64,000 bases of DNA from Candidatus Streptomyces philanthi (GTDB lineage Bacteria > Actinomycetota > Actinomycetes > Streptomycetales > Streptomycetaceae): positions 3,782,001 to 3,846,000 of the forward strand of contig CP073042.1 of assembly GCA_018114805.1 (NCBI GenBank), read 5' to 3'. The notes beneath the pieces were generated by a model. It saw only the letters and a program-made list of their open reading frames with translations, was not told the origin of the DNA and ran no database searches. Shown here piece after piece: positions 8,499 to 17,340 of this stretch. The position numbers were made by a program, and so were the translations under genes. The number at the start of each line of letters is the position of its first letter. The stretch's first letter is position 1.

Positions 8499-9772
8499 TC
8501 AGAACGAGTCCGGGCACCACGGGCGGCGCCCGGCCCGCAGCAGCGCGTCGGCCCGCGCGGCGGCGCCCGCGTGGTGCTCCTCGACGCGGCCGAGGCTGAC
8601 CAGTCGGGTGGCCGACTCGTCGCCGAGCCACAGCGTTCCGAATTCGCCGATGTCCATGCTCAGGTCCGCGTCGCGACGGGTCGGCACGCAGCTCGCGCCG
8701 TCGGGGCCGGCCTCCAGCGCGAAGCGCCCGCCGGCCAGGCCCGCCGCGTCGTGCAGGTCGAGCACGAGCGAACCCTCGACCGGGTAGGTGCGGGCCTGGA
8801 TGAGGTGGGGCACGTCCAGCGGGCGTATCCACACTCAGTCCGCCTGGGCCTGCGGCACGGCCGCCCGAGGGTCGCCGAGCAGCAGCGGCAGCACGTTGTT
8901 CGGTGCCCGGTACCAGGTGTCGACCCGGACCACCCAGTCCACCGAGAACAGGAAGTACCACAGCGCGCTCTCCGCCGCCGGCGTGGTGGCCAGCAGCGAG
9001 CGCACCTGGGCCGTGTTCTCCGGCATCTTCGCGGCCCAGTGCTGCTCGATCGTGTACGTGAGCAGGCCCTCGACGGTGCCGTCGGGCCCTCGGTACAGCG
9101 CGTGGAACTGTTCCGTCCACTTGGTGCTCGTGTAGCGCAGTTCGCCCGTCTCCAGGCGCCACACCCGCTCGCCGCGGCTGACCATGCCGTGTCGCTCGGG
9201 CCCGTAGCCGGTTGTCCAGGGCCGGCCCCTCGACCAGCATCTCTGCCGCGTCGACCAGGTTCACCCGCCCGCCCGGGTCCGCGATCCGTGCGGCCCGCCC
9301 CTTGGCCGAGAGCAGCGGGGCGTCCCCCGGCCTCGCGTAGCCCGCGTTCAGGCCGGCCCGGGCGATGTCCACCGTCCACCGGCTGGTCCAGGTGGCGGGG
9401 CCGAACCCGTACCGCCCGTAGATCGGGTACTCCGCCGCCAACAGCGTGGCCACCGCGTCGCCGCGCTCCTTGGCGGCGCGCAGGTCGCGGCCCATCATCT
9501 CGGTCAGCAGTCCCCGGCGGCGGTGCGTGGGGACGATGCTGACGTTGGTGCGGGGTGCCGCCCACCGAGGTCAGCTCCTGGGCGAAGCTGCGGAAGCAGC
9601 CCACGCACCGGCCGTCGTCGAAGGCGCCCTGCGTACGGTCCAGATTCAGGCCGGGACGGCGCAGTTCCACCTCCTCCTCGCTGAGCACGGGGTCGAGGAG
9701 GAAACCGGTGTTGCAGGCGCGGAGCCAGTCGTGGACTTCGGCTTCGGTGATGGCGCGAATGTCTAGGGCCAT
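8499..9772 (-). pseudogene. GNAT family N-acetyltransferase, Eis-like, decayed
   Basis: This would be a roughly 410-residue protein with two GNAT domains and a sterol-carrier-like C-terminus, as in the Eis/Rv2416c family. Recognisable pieces are MALDIRAITEAEVHDWLRA (start ATG 9772), THRRRGLLTEMM (acetyl-CoA loop), LAAEYPIYGRYGFGPAT, SVDWVVRVDTWYRAPNNVLP and IRPLDVPHLIQARTY. Lesions are a frameshift in the C-rich stretch near 9553, a frameshift near 9210, and TGA 8835-8837 where the family has Gly. The C-terminal DALLRAGRRPWCPDSF is normal. It is convergent with soxR. Confidence 0.8.
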
Positions 9773-9825
9773 GGGAGCACGCTAGGTAACCCGTAGCCCC
9801 GGGTACACCACATTTCTCAAGCGCC

Positions 9826-10821
9826 TCAGAAGGCCGCTCGGACCTCACCGACCCGCTCGCCGCCACCGAGCAGCGGGGCGTCCGCGATCTGGGCGACGAC
9901 CGGCGCGTCCACGCCCATCCGGCCCAGCACCCGCGCCAGTACGGGGCCAAGCGCCCGGGTGCCGCCGTCGTCGAGCTTGAACGCCAGCGCCCGCCCGTCC
10001 GGGAGCGCCACCGCCTGCACCGCCTCGGCCCCCATCTTGGCCAGTGTGCCGGGCACCTCGCGCATCAGCCAGGTGTCCGCGCGGCGGGTACCCGCCACGT
10101 ACTCCGGGTGCGCCCGCATCGCGTCCGCGACCCGCCGTTCCGGCGTCCCGGGCTCCGCGCGCACGAACGCGCGGAACGCGCGGGCCAGGCCGGTCAGCGA
10201 GATCGCGAGCAGCGGCGCCCCGCACCCGTCGACCCCCACCCGCGTCACCGGCTCGCCGCTGGTCTCCTCCACCACCTGCCGCACCAGACGCTGGAGCGGG
10301 TGCTCGGGCTCGAGGTAGGTCTCCAGCGGCCAGCCGTTCAGTGCGCAGGCCGCGAGCATGGCCGTGTGCTTGCCCGAGCAGTTCATCGTGACGCGGTCCC
10401 TGACCTGCCCCGAGGCCAGGTACGCCTCCGCCTCGACCGGGTCGAGCGGCAGGTCCGGCGGCGTCCGCAGGGCGCCCGGCGGCGACGCGGCCTCGACCAG
10501 CATCCGGCGCACCAGGTCCAGGTGGAAGCCCTCGCCCGAGTGGCTGGCCGCTGCGAGCGCCAGCCGCTCGCCGGCCAGGTCGAGGCCGGACCGCAGCACG
10601 GCCGCCGCCTGCATCGGCTTGTTGGTCGACCGCGGGAAGACTGGCGCGTCCACCGCCCCGAGCGACCAGTCCACGCCGCCGTCGGCGTCGAGCACCACGA
10701 GCGAGCCCCTGTGCCGGCCCTCGACGAAGCCGGAGCGTACGACCTCGGCGAGGACCGGGGGTATGGCGGCCGGCTGAGCGGGGTCAGCGGCGGCGGAGGG
10801 AGACGAGCTGGCGGAGGACAT
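9826..10821 (-). CDS. L-asparaginase, class 3 (ReAII-type, asparaginase II family)
   Basis: The product hydrolyses asparagine to aspartate and ammonia in the cytoplasm. The 331-residue protein is unlike E. coli AnsA/AnsB and matches the Rhizobium etli AII family. The expected elements are all visible: RSTNKPMQ with the Ser-x-x-Lys pair, SHSGEGFH with the second catalytic Ser, NCSGKH and VDGCGAP with the metal-binding Cys/Lys/Cys set, and LAKMGAEA with the second catalytic Lys. The start ATG 10821 precedes an Ala/Pro-rich leader of about 20 residues that is not a signal peptide. It lies just downstream of rsiG on the same strand (56-bp gap). Confidence 0.9.
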   Translation of the reverse strand: MSSASSSPSAAADPAQPAAIPPVLAEVVRSGFVEGRHRGSLVVLDADGGVDWSLGAVDAPVFPRSTNKPMQAAAVLRSGLDLAGERLALAAASHSGEGFHLDLVRRMLVEAASPPGALRTPPDLPLDPVEAEAYLASGQVRDRVTMNCSGKHTAMLAACALNGWPLETYLEPEHPLQRLVRQVVEETSGEPVTRVGVDGCGAPLLAISLTGLARAFRAFVRAEPGTPERRVADAMRAHPEYVAGTRRADTWLMREVPGTLAKMGAEAVQAVALPDGRALAFKLDDGGTRALGPVLARVLGRMGVDAPVVAQIADAPLLGGGERVGEVRAAF

Positions 10822-10876
10822 CGTCGGCCTTCCTGCTTCCTGGTCGGTGGTGCGGGGGGGCGACCTCCCCGGGCAC

Positions 10877-11590
10877 TCACGGGAGCAGGTCGTCGACTTG
10901 GGCTTCCCCCTCACGGTACCTGCGGGTGATCTCGGCCCCGCAATCGTCTGCCTTCCGCTGCAACTGCTGCTGCCCGGAGACCCGCTGTTCGTAGGCGGTG
11001 AGCCGGTCCATCGCCCGGTCCAGCTCCTCGTCCGTCCTGGCCTGCAGGTCCGACAGCTCGACCTCGGCCAGCATCTCCTCGGCCAGTTGCCGGTACGGGC
11101 CGCTGCGCGGCGTGCCCAGCGTCACGTGCCGGGCCGACGAGCGGTGCCGTGTCGGCCCGTCGGTCAGGATCTCCGAGAGCCGGTCCACGACCGTGCGCGG
11201 CGGGTCGGCCACCGGGGCCGGCGCGCTGGGCGCCGCGCGGTGCGCCAGCTCGGCGCGGATGATGTCGATCCGCCCCTGGAGCAGCCGGCGTACGTAGCTC
11301 AGGTCCGCCTCCTCCGCCTGCGAGCTGCGGCGCAGGGCGCGCAGTTCGGCCAGGCGCAACCCGTCCAGGACCAACACGGTCGCGGTCGCCTCCGCCAGGT
11401 GCCCAGGGCGTCCGCCGGGCGCGCGCGTGTGCGGCACGTCGACCGTCCCGCCGAACCACGCGTCCCGCACCGGCTCCGCCACGGCACGTGTCGGCCGCGG
11501 CGGGTACCCGGGGCTCCCCGGACTCGCCGCGGACGATGACCGAGCGGTTGGTACGGAGCCGGGAGACTGCCCGGCGCCGGGTGTAATCAT
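10877..11590 (-). CDS. rsiG: RsiG (AmfC), c-di-GMP-dependent anti-sigma factor of WhiG
   Basis: RsiG sequesters the sporulation sigma factor WhiG when loaded with c-di-GMP. The 237-residue protein has a variable N-terminal part and an antiparallel coiled coil. Helix 1 carries the published motif E(X)3S(X)2R(X)3Q(X)3D exactly (EADLSYVRRLLQGRID). Helix 2 reads EQRVSGQQQLQRKADD, which fits the motif only if one residue, the Arg, has been lost between GQ and QQ. That would be a 3-base in-frame deletion. The rest (CGAEITRRYREGEAQVDDLLP) is normal. The gene is divergent from dtd. If the deletion is real, c-di-GMP binding on that half should suffer. Confidence 0.87.
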   Translation of the reverse strand: MITPGAGQSPGSVPTARSSSAASPGSPGYPPRPTRAVAEPVRDAWFGGTVDVPHTRAPGGRPGHLAEATATVLVLDGLRLAELRALRRSSQAEEADLSYVRRLLQGRIDIIRAELAHRAAPSAPAPVADPPRTVVDRLSEILTDGPTRHRSSARHVTLGTPRSGPYRQLAEEMLAEVELSDLQARTDEELDRAMDRLTAYEQRVSGQQQLQRKADDCGAEITRRYREGEAQVDDLLP

Positions 11591-11736
11591 GCGTTTCCGT
11601 CCCCTCAAACGGTGCGTGAGCTGGTCGCGTTGTCCACATAACGCACCGCCTGCACGCATCGTGCCACTCTGTGGGGTCCGTCCGCACCGGTGGAAAACCC
11701 GAACAGCCCAGATGGCCGCAGGGCATCATGGTGCAC

Positions 11737-12189
11737 ATGCGTGCTGTGATACAGAGGGTCGACGGGGCCAGCGTCACCGTGGGTGGCGAGACGGTGGGGG
11801 AGATCGTCGGTGAGGGACTGTGCGTCCTGGTCGGCGTGACCCACGACGACACCCCGGCCAAGGCCGCGCAACTGGCCGGCAAGCTCTGGTCGGTGCGCGT
11901 CCTGGACGGCGAGAAGTCCTGCTCGGACACGGGCTCCCCGCTCCTGGTCATCAGCCAGTTCACCCTCTACGGCGACGCCCGCAAGGGCCGCCGCCCCACC
12001 TGGAACGCCGCCGCCCCCGGCGAACTGGCCGAACCCCTGGTCGACGAGGTCGTCGCGGCCCTGCGCCAGTTGGGCGCCCACGTCGAGACGGGCCGCTTCG
12101 GCGCCGACATGAAGGTCTCCCTGACGAACGACGGGCCGTTCACGGTGCTGGTAGAGGTCCGAGGGGGCGGGGGCGCCCACCAGCTCTGA
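11737..12189 (+). CDS. dtd: D-aminoacyl-tRNA deacylase
   Basis: Dtd removes D-amino acids (and glycine mischarged on tRNA-Ala) from tRNA, a proofreading step in the cytosol. The 150-residue protein is full length. The diagnostic SQFTLYGD loop is at residues 76-83 and the cross-subunit Gly-Pro motif is in LTNDGPFTVLVE. The start ATG 11737 gives the family N-terminus MRAVIQRV; an in-frame ATG upstream would add 22 unrelated residues. The gene is intact and divergent from rsiG. Its 3' end converges on an orphan parA. Confidence 0.95.
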   Translation: MRAVIQRVDGASVTVGGETVGEIVGEGLCVLVGVTHDDTPAKAAQLAGKLWSVRVLDGEKSCSDTGSPLLVISQFTLYGDARKGRRPTWNAAAPGELAEPLVDEVVAALRQLGAHVETGRFGADMKVSLTNDGPFTVLVEVRGGGGAHQL

Positions 12190-12292
12190 GCAAGACTGCT
12201 TCGGACAGACCGCCATCCCAGTCTTCCAGGCGCGCCCACCTGGTGCCGGGGCTACCGGGCGGGGGAGGGGCGCCCACTGGTTCCGACGGGAT

Positions 12293-13384
12293 TCAACGCC
12301 TCCAGCGAGCAGCCGGATCCGACTGCGAGGCCCCGGGGGTGACAGAGTCGGGTTCCGTGCCCACCTGGCGAAATACGTTCTCCGCAAGGTCTCGGAATTC
12401 GCGATAGCAGGTCTGTACGTACGCTTGCGTGCTGCCGAGAGCCCCATCCCCGGTCTTGAGGTCGAACATCGGCTTGCGGGCGGCGTGAGCCAGTGGCATC
12501 AGGCTGCGGTAGTTGCGCAGGGTGGCGACGCGGTACTGGTTGTCGTCGCGCGAGGTCGGGTGCTGGTCGAGGACGGCGGCGGAGTAGACTGTTGGGATGG
12601 GCTCCAGCCAGCGTTTGTACGCCTTGACCGGCCGGTCAAGGCGCATCTCAGGCTGCATGATGACGTATCCGAGAGGCGTCATCGTCGCGGCCGGGGCCGA
12701 GATGTCGACGGGCACCTGAGGGAGCACGAGTGTTTGCCAACTGCGGCGCCATCCGCGCAGCGTGGGCCCCAGGTTGCTGAGGCCCTTGAGCGAGAAAAGA
12801 TCAGCCGCGAGTGGCATGAGTACGGAATCGGCTGCGATGAGGGCAGCGCGGTTGATGGCCCCGAGGTTCGGACCGACGTCGATGAGGACCACGTCCGCGT
12901 TGATGGCCGAAGCCGCGTGTTTGACGACGTGGTGGACGGCGGTCGTGGTGCGGACCGCCGCAGGGGCACCAGCGAACGACTTGAACCATTCGTTGGACAG
13001 CTTGTCCTCGAAGCGACTGAGGTCAAGACTGCCGGGTAGTAGCCACAGCCCCGACTTCAAGGAAATCGGCTGCACGTGTGCGGCGTCACCCGTTCCCTCC
13101 AGGATGGGTCGCACCGCATCGGCGATTGTCTGACCCTCCCGCACCCGCCCCGTACCGGGCAAGGTGGCGGATGCCGCGCCTTGGGCGATCAACTCGGACG
13201 TTCTGTTCCACAGCTCTTCAATCTCACTCTCGTCCAGGCACATGGCGGTCAGATTGGCCTGAGGGTCCGGGTCCACGGCGAGCACGCGGTGACCGAGCCG
13301 GCTGAGCATGTGGGCGAGATGGTAGGTCAAAGTCGTCTTGCCAACCCCGCCGCCCTTGTTGTTGAACAGCGCGATAGAGGTCAT
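12293..13384 (-). CDS. Orphan ParA-family ATPase
   Basis: This 363-residue P-loop ATPase is of the ParA/Soj type. It starts MTSIALFNN followed by a deviant Walker A, then the Asp-rich VLAVDPDPQANLT and the Walker B-like ADVVLIDVGPNLGAINRAAL. The P loop reads KGGGVGKTT, one Gly longer than the usual KGGVGKTT. No parB, par site or replication gene is nearby, so this is not a complete partition system. It sits between dtd and ygfZ, genes that I recall as neighbours in other Streptomyces, which suggests an inserted accessory gene. AT-richer codons in its C-terminal third fit that. The function is unknown. Confidence 0.85.
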   Translation of the reverse strand: MTSIALFNNKGGGVGKTTLTYHLAHMLSRLGHRVLAVDPDPQANLTAMCLDESEIEELWNRTSELIAQGAASATLPGTGRVREGQTIADAVRPILEGTGDAAHVQPISLKSGLWLLPGSLDLSRFEDKLSNEWFKSFAGAPAAVRTTTAVHHVVKHAASAINADVVLIDVGPNLGAINRAALIAADSVLMPLAADLFSLKGLSNLGPTLRGWRRSWQTLVLPQVPVDISAPAATMTPLGYVIMQPEMRLDRPVKAYKRWLEPIPTVYSAAVLDQHPTSRDDNQYRVATLRNYRSLMPLAHAARKPMFDLKTGDGALGSTQAYVQTCYREFRDLAENVFRQVGTEPDSVTPGASQSDPAARWRR

Positions 13385-13833
13385 ATGACTTCCCGGTGGT
13401 ACGGCTCAGAAGACATCGTTGACTTGGTACTTGGCGGGTAGTTCCCCGACCCACCGCAGGGGAGACCCATACGTGCCCGACGCTTGGCCGAAGTGATTGA
13501 CTCAGCCTATTCCGTCGGGGCGCCGCCGCGGGTAAGAGTTGCGGAAGTCGATGCATGGCCGAAAGATTGCCACGCTCCCACACGGACGGCCTCCTGCGTG
13601 CGCCATCACGGTGCGGCCCTCGAAGGGCCCGATGCGAGTGTGCACGTGCGAGGGCTCGTCGGCGCGGTGCATCACGGTTGTCACGCGGACCTACTCAGTG
13701 TTTCCAGCGAGTGCTGGGTTGCTGCGGCCCCACCCTCCGAGACTCCGGTAGCCCGCACCCGGGGGGCCGGGGCTACCGGACGGGGCGAGCCCACCCACCC
13801 CCACCCCCCGACCCCGCCGCTCCCCGCCAGGGG
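13385..13833. other. Intergenic region without a convincing gene
   Basis: The 450 bp between parA and ygfZ contain one weak candidate, a 60-codon minus-strand frame at 13502-13684. It starts with GTG, encodes MTTVMHRADEPSHVH and so on, and has no clear ribosome site or family match. The part near ygfZ (13790-13830) is a C-rich tract. I would not call a gene here. Confidence 0.4.
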
Positions 13834-14814
13834 CTACGGCTCGACCACCACCTCCTGTGCCGCCGCCGTCGTGCCGGCCAGCAGGGTGGCGTCCACGGGG
13901 ACGTTGCGCTTGACCAGGGCCAGGGCGATGGGGCCCAGTTCGTGGTGGCGGGCCGAGGTGGTGATGAAGCCGAGTTGGCGGCCGTCGGGGCCGTCGGTGG
14001 CGAGGCGGATCGGGGTGCCGTGCGGGGGGAGGTGGACCTCGCTGCCGTCCAGGTGCAGGAAGACCAGGCGGCGCGGGGGCTTGCCCAGGTTGTGGACCCG
14101 GGCGACGGTCTCCTGGCCTCGGTAGCAGCCCTTCTGCAGGTGCACCGCCGTGCCGATCCAGCCCAGCTCGTGCGGGATCGTCCGGTGGTCGGTCTCCAGG
14201 CCGAGCCGCGGGCGGTGGGCCTCCACGCGCAGCGCCTCGTGGGCCAGCACGCCGATCGCCGGGCCGTGCGCGTCCGCGAACGAGGCCAGCTCGCTGCGGG
14301 GCAGGAACACGTCGCGGCCGTGCGCGGTCTCGCGTACCGCCGCGCCGTCCGGGACGTCGGCGATCGAGCCGGCGGGCAGGTGAACGACGGCGAACTCCTC
14401 GGTGCGGTCGCTCACTTCCACCCGGTAGAAGAACTTCATGCTCTCCAGGTAGGCGATCAGCTCGCCCTGGGTGCCGGGCTCCACGTGGGCCCAGACCGTC
14501 GTGCCGTCGTCCACCAGGTACAGCGCGTGCTCGATGTGGCCGTTCGCGGACAGGATCAGCGACTCGGTGGCGTGCCCGACGGGCAGTTCGCTGACGTGTT
14601 GGGTGAGCAGCAGGTGCAGCCAGCTCAGCCGGTCGTCGCCGGTTACGGTGACCACGCCCCTGTGGGAGAGGTCGACGAAGCCGGAGCCGTCGGCGAGGGT
14701 GCGCTGTTCGCGAAACAGGTCGCCGTAGTGACCGGCGACCCCTTCGTCCGGACCCTCCGCCGGTACGGCGCCGGGGAGCGACAGCAACGGACTGGCGGGT
14801 GATTGTCGCAGCAT
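13834..14814 (-). CDS. ygfZ: Folate-binding Fe-S cluster protein YgfZ (CAF17/GcvT-like)
   Basis: This 326-residue protein of the GcvT-like fold helps assemble or repair Fe-S clusters on certain enzymes, using tetrahydrofolate. The diagnostic KGCYRGQETVARVHNLGKPP, with its conserved Cys, is present near residues 228-247. The N-terminal half has FVDLSHRGVVTVTGDDRLSWLHLLLTQ, typical of the family. The start ATG 14814 lies 9 bp after the end of nur on the same strand, so the two are probably co-transcribed, as they are in S. coelicolor. The gene is intact. Confidence 0.92.
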   Translation of the reverse strand: MLRQSPASPLLSLPGAVPAEGPDEGVAGHYGDLFREQRTLADGSGFVDLSHRGVVTVTGDDRLSWLHLLLTQHVSELPVGHATESLILSANGHIEHALYLVDDGTTVWAHVEPGTQGELIAYLESMKFFYRVEVSDRTEEFAVVHLPAGSIADVPDGAAVRETAHGRDVFLPRSELASFADAHGPAIGVLAHEALRVEAHRPRLGLETDHRTIPHELGWIGTAVHLQKGCYRGQETVARVHNLGKPPRRLVFLHLDGSEVHLPPHGTPIRLATDGPDGRQLGFITTSARHHELGPIALALVKRNVPVDATLLAGTTAAAQEVVVEP

Positions 14815-14823
14815 GCCCCCAGC

Positions 14824-15276
14824 CTACGGCGCCGCCGGCGGCTCCTCACCCGCTTCCCCGCCGCCGGCGCACTTCGCGCACCGCCCGAAGATCGCGAAGT
14901 GCTTCAGATCGGTGCCGAAGTCGAAGCTCTCCCGCAACTGGCGTGTGAACGGCTCGGCGATGGCCTGATCAGCCTCCAGCACGTCCGTGCAGTCCCGGCA
15001 CACCAGGTGCAGGTGGTGGTGGCGCGCCGCCACGTGGTACGTCGGCGAGCCGTGCCCCAGGTGGGCGTGGCTGATCAGGCCCAGCTCCTCAAGGAGGTCC
15101 AGGGTGCGGTAGACGGTGGAGATGTTCACCCCGCTCGCCGTCCGGCGCACCTCGGTGAGGATGTCGTCGGGGGTGGCGTGCTCCAGAGTGTCCACGGCCT
15201 CCAGCACGAGCTGGCGCTGCGGGGTCAGTTGGTAGCCGCCCGCCCGCAGGTTGCTCTTCCATTCGGTGGTCGCCAC
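14824..15276 (-). CDS. nur: Nickel-responsive Fur-family regulator Nur
   Basis: Nur represses nickel uptake and the iron superoxide dismutase gene when Ni is plentiful. The 150-residue protein closely matches the Streptomyces Nur sequence that I remember (YQLTPQRQLVLEAVDTLEHATPDDIL). Counting from the first Met, all published metal-site histidines are present: 33, 70, 72, 86, 88, 90 and 126. The DNA-binding helix is VNISTVYRTLDLLEELGL. The tail after the final Cys pair is Ala/Gly/Glu/Pro-rich. It lies 29 bp downstream of an ABC importer's binding-protein gene and just upstream of ygfZ, all on one strand. The short gap holds an 11-bp palindrome that may be a control site. Confidence 0.9.
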   Translation of the reverse strand: MATTEWKSNLRAGGYQLTPQRQLVLEAVDTLEHATPDDILTEVRRTASGVNISTVYRTLDLLEELGLISHAHLGHGSPTYHVAARHHHLHLVCRDCTDVLEADQAIAEPFTRQLRESFDFGTDLKHFAIFGRCAKCAGGGEAGEEPPAAP

Positions 15277-15286
15277 GCCGCCAGTG

Positions 15287-15297
15287 TAAGTGACTTA
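15287..15297. promoter_or_regulatory. Short palindrome before nur
   Basis: TAAGTGACTTA is an 11-bp palindrome with 5-bp arms, lying 11-21 bp before the nur ATG in the gap after the binding-protein gene. The surrounding minus-strand sequence is A/T-rich for this genome. It may be a nur promoter or autoregulatory site. It does not match the TGCAA-N5-TTGCA box that I recall for Nur. Confidence 0.35.
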
Positions 15298-15305
15298 TGT
15301 CTACC

Positions 15306-16364
15306 TTACCTCGGACGGTTTCCGTCGCGTCGTATCCCGCGCAGGTAGTCGCCGAGCGCGGTGACGGCCGCCGCGTTGCGCGGGCTCTCCACGAGGTCCG
15401 CGTAGTCGAGGGTGAAGACGCGCTTGTTCCTGATCGCCGAGACGTTCCCCAGCGGCGGGTAGTCGAGCAGGAACCTCTTCTTCTGCTCGGCGCTGGTGCC
15501 CCCGTAGTTGTTGATCACGATCACCTCGGGGTCGCGCTCGACGACGGTCTCCCAGCCGACCGTGACCCAACTGTCCTTGAGGTCCTTCATGACGTGGTCG
15601 CCGCCCGCCTTGGTGATGATGTCGTGCGGCCCGGCGTACCGGCCCGAGGTGAACGGCTTGTCCCGCCCGTCGTCGTACAGGAAGACCGTCGGCCGGTCCT
15701 TCGGCGCCCTGGCCGCCGCGTCGGCAATCTGCCGCTGGTAGTCGCGCACCAGCTTCTCGGCCCGCTCCTCCACGTCGAAGATCTTCCCGAGGGTGCGCAG
15801 GTCGGTGTAGAGCGCGTCGAGCGGGGACATCACGCCGCGCGCCTTGCCCACGCCGTTCCGGCAGGACTCGGTGAGCAGGTACGAGCCGACGCCGAGCTTC
15901 TTCAGCGCGGCCGGCGTGAACCCCTCCGACTCGCGGAACCCGTAGTTCCACCCGGCGAAGACCAGGTCCGCCCTGGCGTCGAGGACTAGCTCCCGGTTGA
16001 TCTCCCGTTTGGAGAGCCAGGGCACCTTGTCGTACGCGTCCTTGTACGGCACCGCGTCCAGGTCTCCCTTGTCGTCGGGCATGACGTAGCCGACCATCCG
16101 GTCCTCCAGGGCGAGCGCGAACATGATCTCGGTGATGCCGACGTCGTTGGTGACCACGCGCTCGGGGGCCTTGTCGTACGTCGTCTCGGTGCCGCAGTTG
16201 GTGATGGTGACCGGGTAGTGGCCGCCCTTGTCGGCGGTGGCCTTCCCGTCCTTGGCCTTCTCGTCCCCGTCATCGGAGACCTTCGCGCCGCAACCGGCGA
16301 CGGTGAGGACCAGGGCGAGGGACGCGGCGACGGTGGCGGGGGTACGGAGGCGGGTGATGCGCAC
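15306..16364 (-). CDS. ABC transporter substrate-binding lipoprotein (cobalamin/chelate type)
   Basis: This 352-residue FecB/BtuF-type binding protein has a lipoprotein signal: Arg-rich start, hydrophobic stretch VAASLALVLTVAGCG, and Cys as the likely lipidation site. The core has RVVTNDVGITEIMFALALEDRMVGYV and the C-terminal half NYGGTSAEQKKRFLLDYPPL, typical of the periplasmic-binding family used for cobalamin, siderophores or F420-0. The start is GTG 16364. It is the third gene of a permease-ATPase-binding protein operon led by a cobalamin riboswitch, so corrinoid uptake is the best guess. Proximity to nur leaves a metal chelate open. Confidence 0.85.
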   Translation of the reverse strand: MRITRLRTPATVAASLALVLTVAGCGAKVSDDGDEKAKDGKATADKGGHYPVTITNCGTETTYDKAPERVVTNDVGITEIMFALALEDRMVGYVMPDDKGDLDAVPYKDAYDKVPWLSKREINRELVLDARADLVFAGWNYGFRESEGFTPAALKKLGVGSYLLTESCRNGVGKARGVMSPLDALYTDLRTLGKIFDVEERAEKLVRDYQRQIADAAARAPKDRPTVFLYDDGRDKPFTSGRYAGPHDIITKAGGDHVMKDLKDSWVTVGWETVVERDPEVIVINNYGGTSAEQKKRFLLDYPPLGNVSAIRNKRVFTLDYADLVESPRNAAAVTALGDYLRGIRRDGNRPR

Positions 16365-16375
16365 TGGGCACTTCC

Positions 16376-17261
16376 TCAACGGGTGGCAGGGACGGTGGTG
16401 GCGGGCTGGTGGGGGAGGCGGTCGAAGAGGAGTTGCAGCGCGCCGCTGACCGGGTGCCGCACCTGGTGGCCGCGGACCTGGAACACCTCGGCGAGCAGCG
16501 TGGGCGTCAGCACCTCGTGCGGCGGTCCGGAGGTGACGATGCGGCCGTGCGCGATGACGTACAGCAGGTCGCAGTGTTGGGCCGCCAGGTTCAGGTCGTG
16601 TAGCGCGGTGAGGACGGTGAGGCCGCCGGTGGGCGTGGCCGTGGGGTCGGTGGGGCCGCCGGGCCGCTGCGCCGGGCACGGTGGCCGCGGGCTCTGGCGC
16701 GGCGCCCGGCTCGGCCCGGAGCAGGGCCAGGACCTCGAGTTGCTGGGCGATGTCCAGGTGGTTGGTCGGCTCGTCCAGGACCAGGATGCGCGGCTGCTGG
16801 GCCAGCGCGCGGGCGATCAGTACCCGCTGCTTCTCGCCGCCGGACAGGGTCAGGAAGCCTCGGTCGACCAGGTGGCCCGCGCCGACCGTTGCCAGCGCCT
16901 CGGTGCAGGCTCGCGCGTCGGCCGCCGAGACGCGCCCGGTCGCGCTCTGGTGCGGCATCCTGCCCATCGCCACCACCTCGCCGACCGTGAAGTCGAACTC
17001 GCTGGACGACTCCTGCGGCAGCGCCGCCAGCCGCCGCGCGCCCTCGCGCGGGCTCAGCCCGTGCAGGTCGTCGCCGTCCACCAGCACCGCGCCGGCGCTG
17101 GGCCGCAGCGCCCGGTACGCGCAGCGCAGCAGCGTGGACTTGCCGCTGCCGTTCGGCCCGACCAGCCCCACCACCTGCCCGCTGGCGGCCCGCACGGTGG
17201 CGTCGGCCACCAGCTCGGCGCCGCCGATCCGCACCGAGAGGTGCTCGATGTCGATGCGCAT
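16376..17261 (-). pseudogene. ABC transporter ATP-binding protein, FecE/BtuD type (frameshifted in a linker)
   Basis: This is the nucleotide-binding subunit of the cobalamin/chelate importer. Walker A is GPNGSGKST, the Q-loop region LPQESSSEFDFTVGEV, the signature LSGGEKQR and Walker B ILVLDEPTNHLD. After LEVLALLRAEPG the frame drifts into a His/Pro/Arg-rich stretch. The expected continuation (LTVLTALHDLNLAAQHCDLLYV, with the switch His) is in another frame and ends at TGA 16376-16378. A low-complexity insertion of roughly 25-30 residues between D-loop and H-loop, which homologues lack as far as I recall, contains the frameshift (about 16610-16690). The stop lies 11 bp before the binding-protein GTG. 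Confidence 0.82.
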
Positions 17262-17340
17262 CAGGCGCCTCCGGAGTACGGGTGGGGAGCGGGGGAGGGA
17301 GCGGTGACGGGCCCGGGCCCGGGTCCCGGGGCGGCGCGCA

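Noticed and set aside
13502..13684. 60-codon minus-strand frame between parA and ygfZ
   Set aside because: GTG start, no good ribosome site and no recognisable family; kept only as a note in the intergenic entry.
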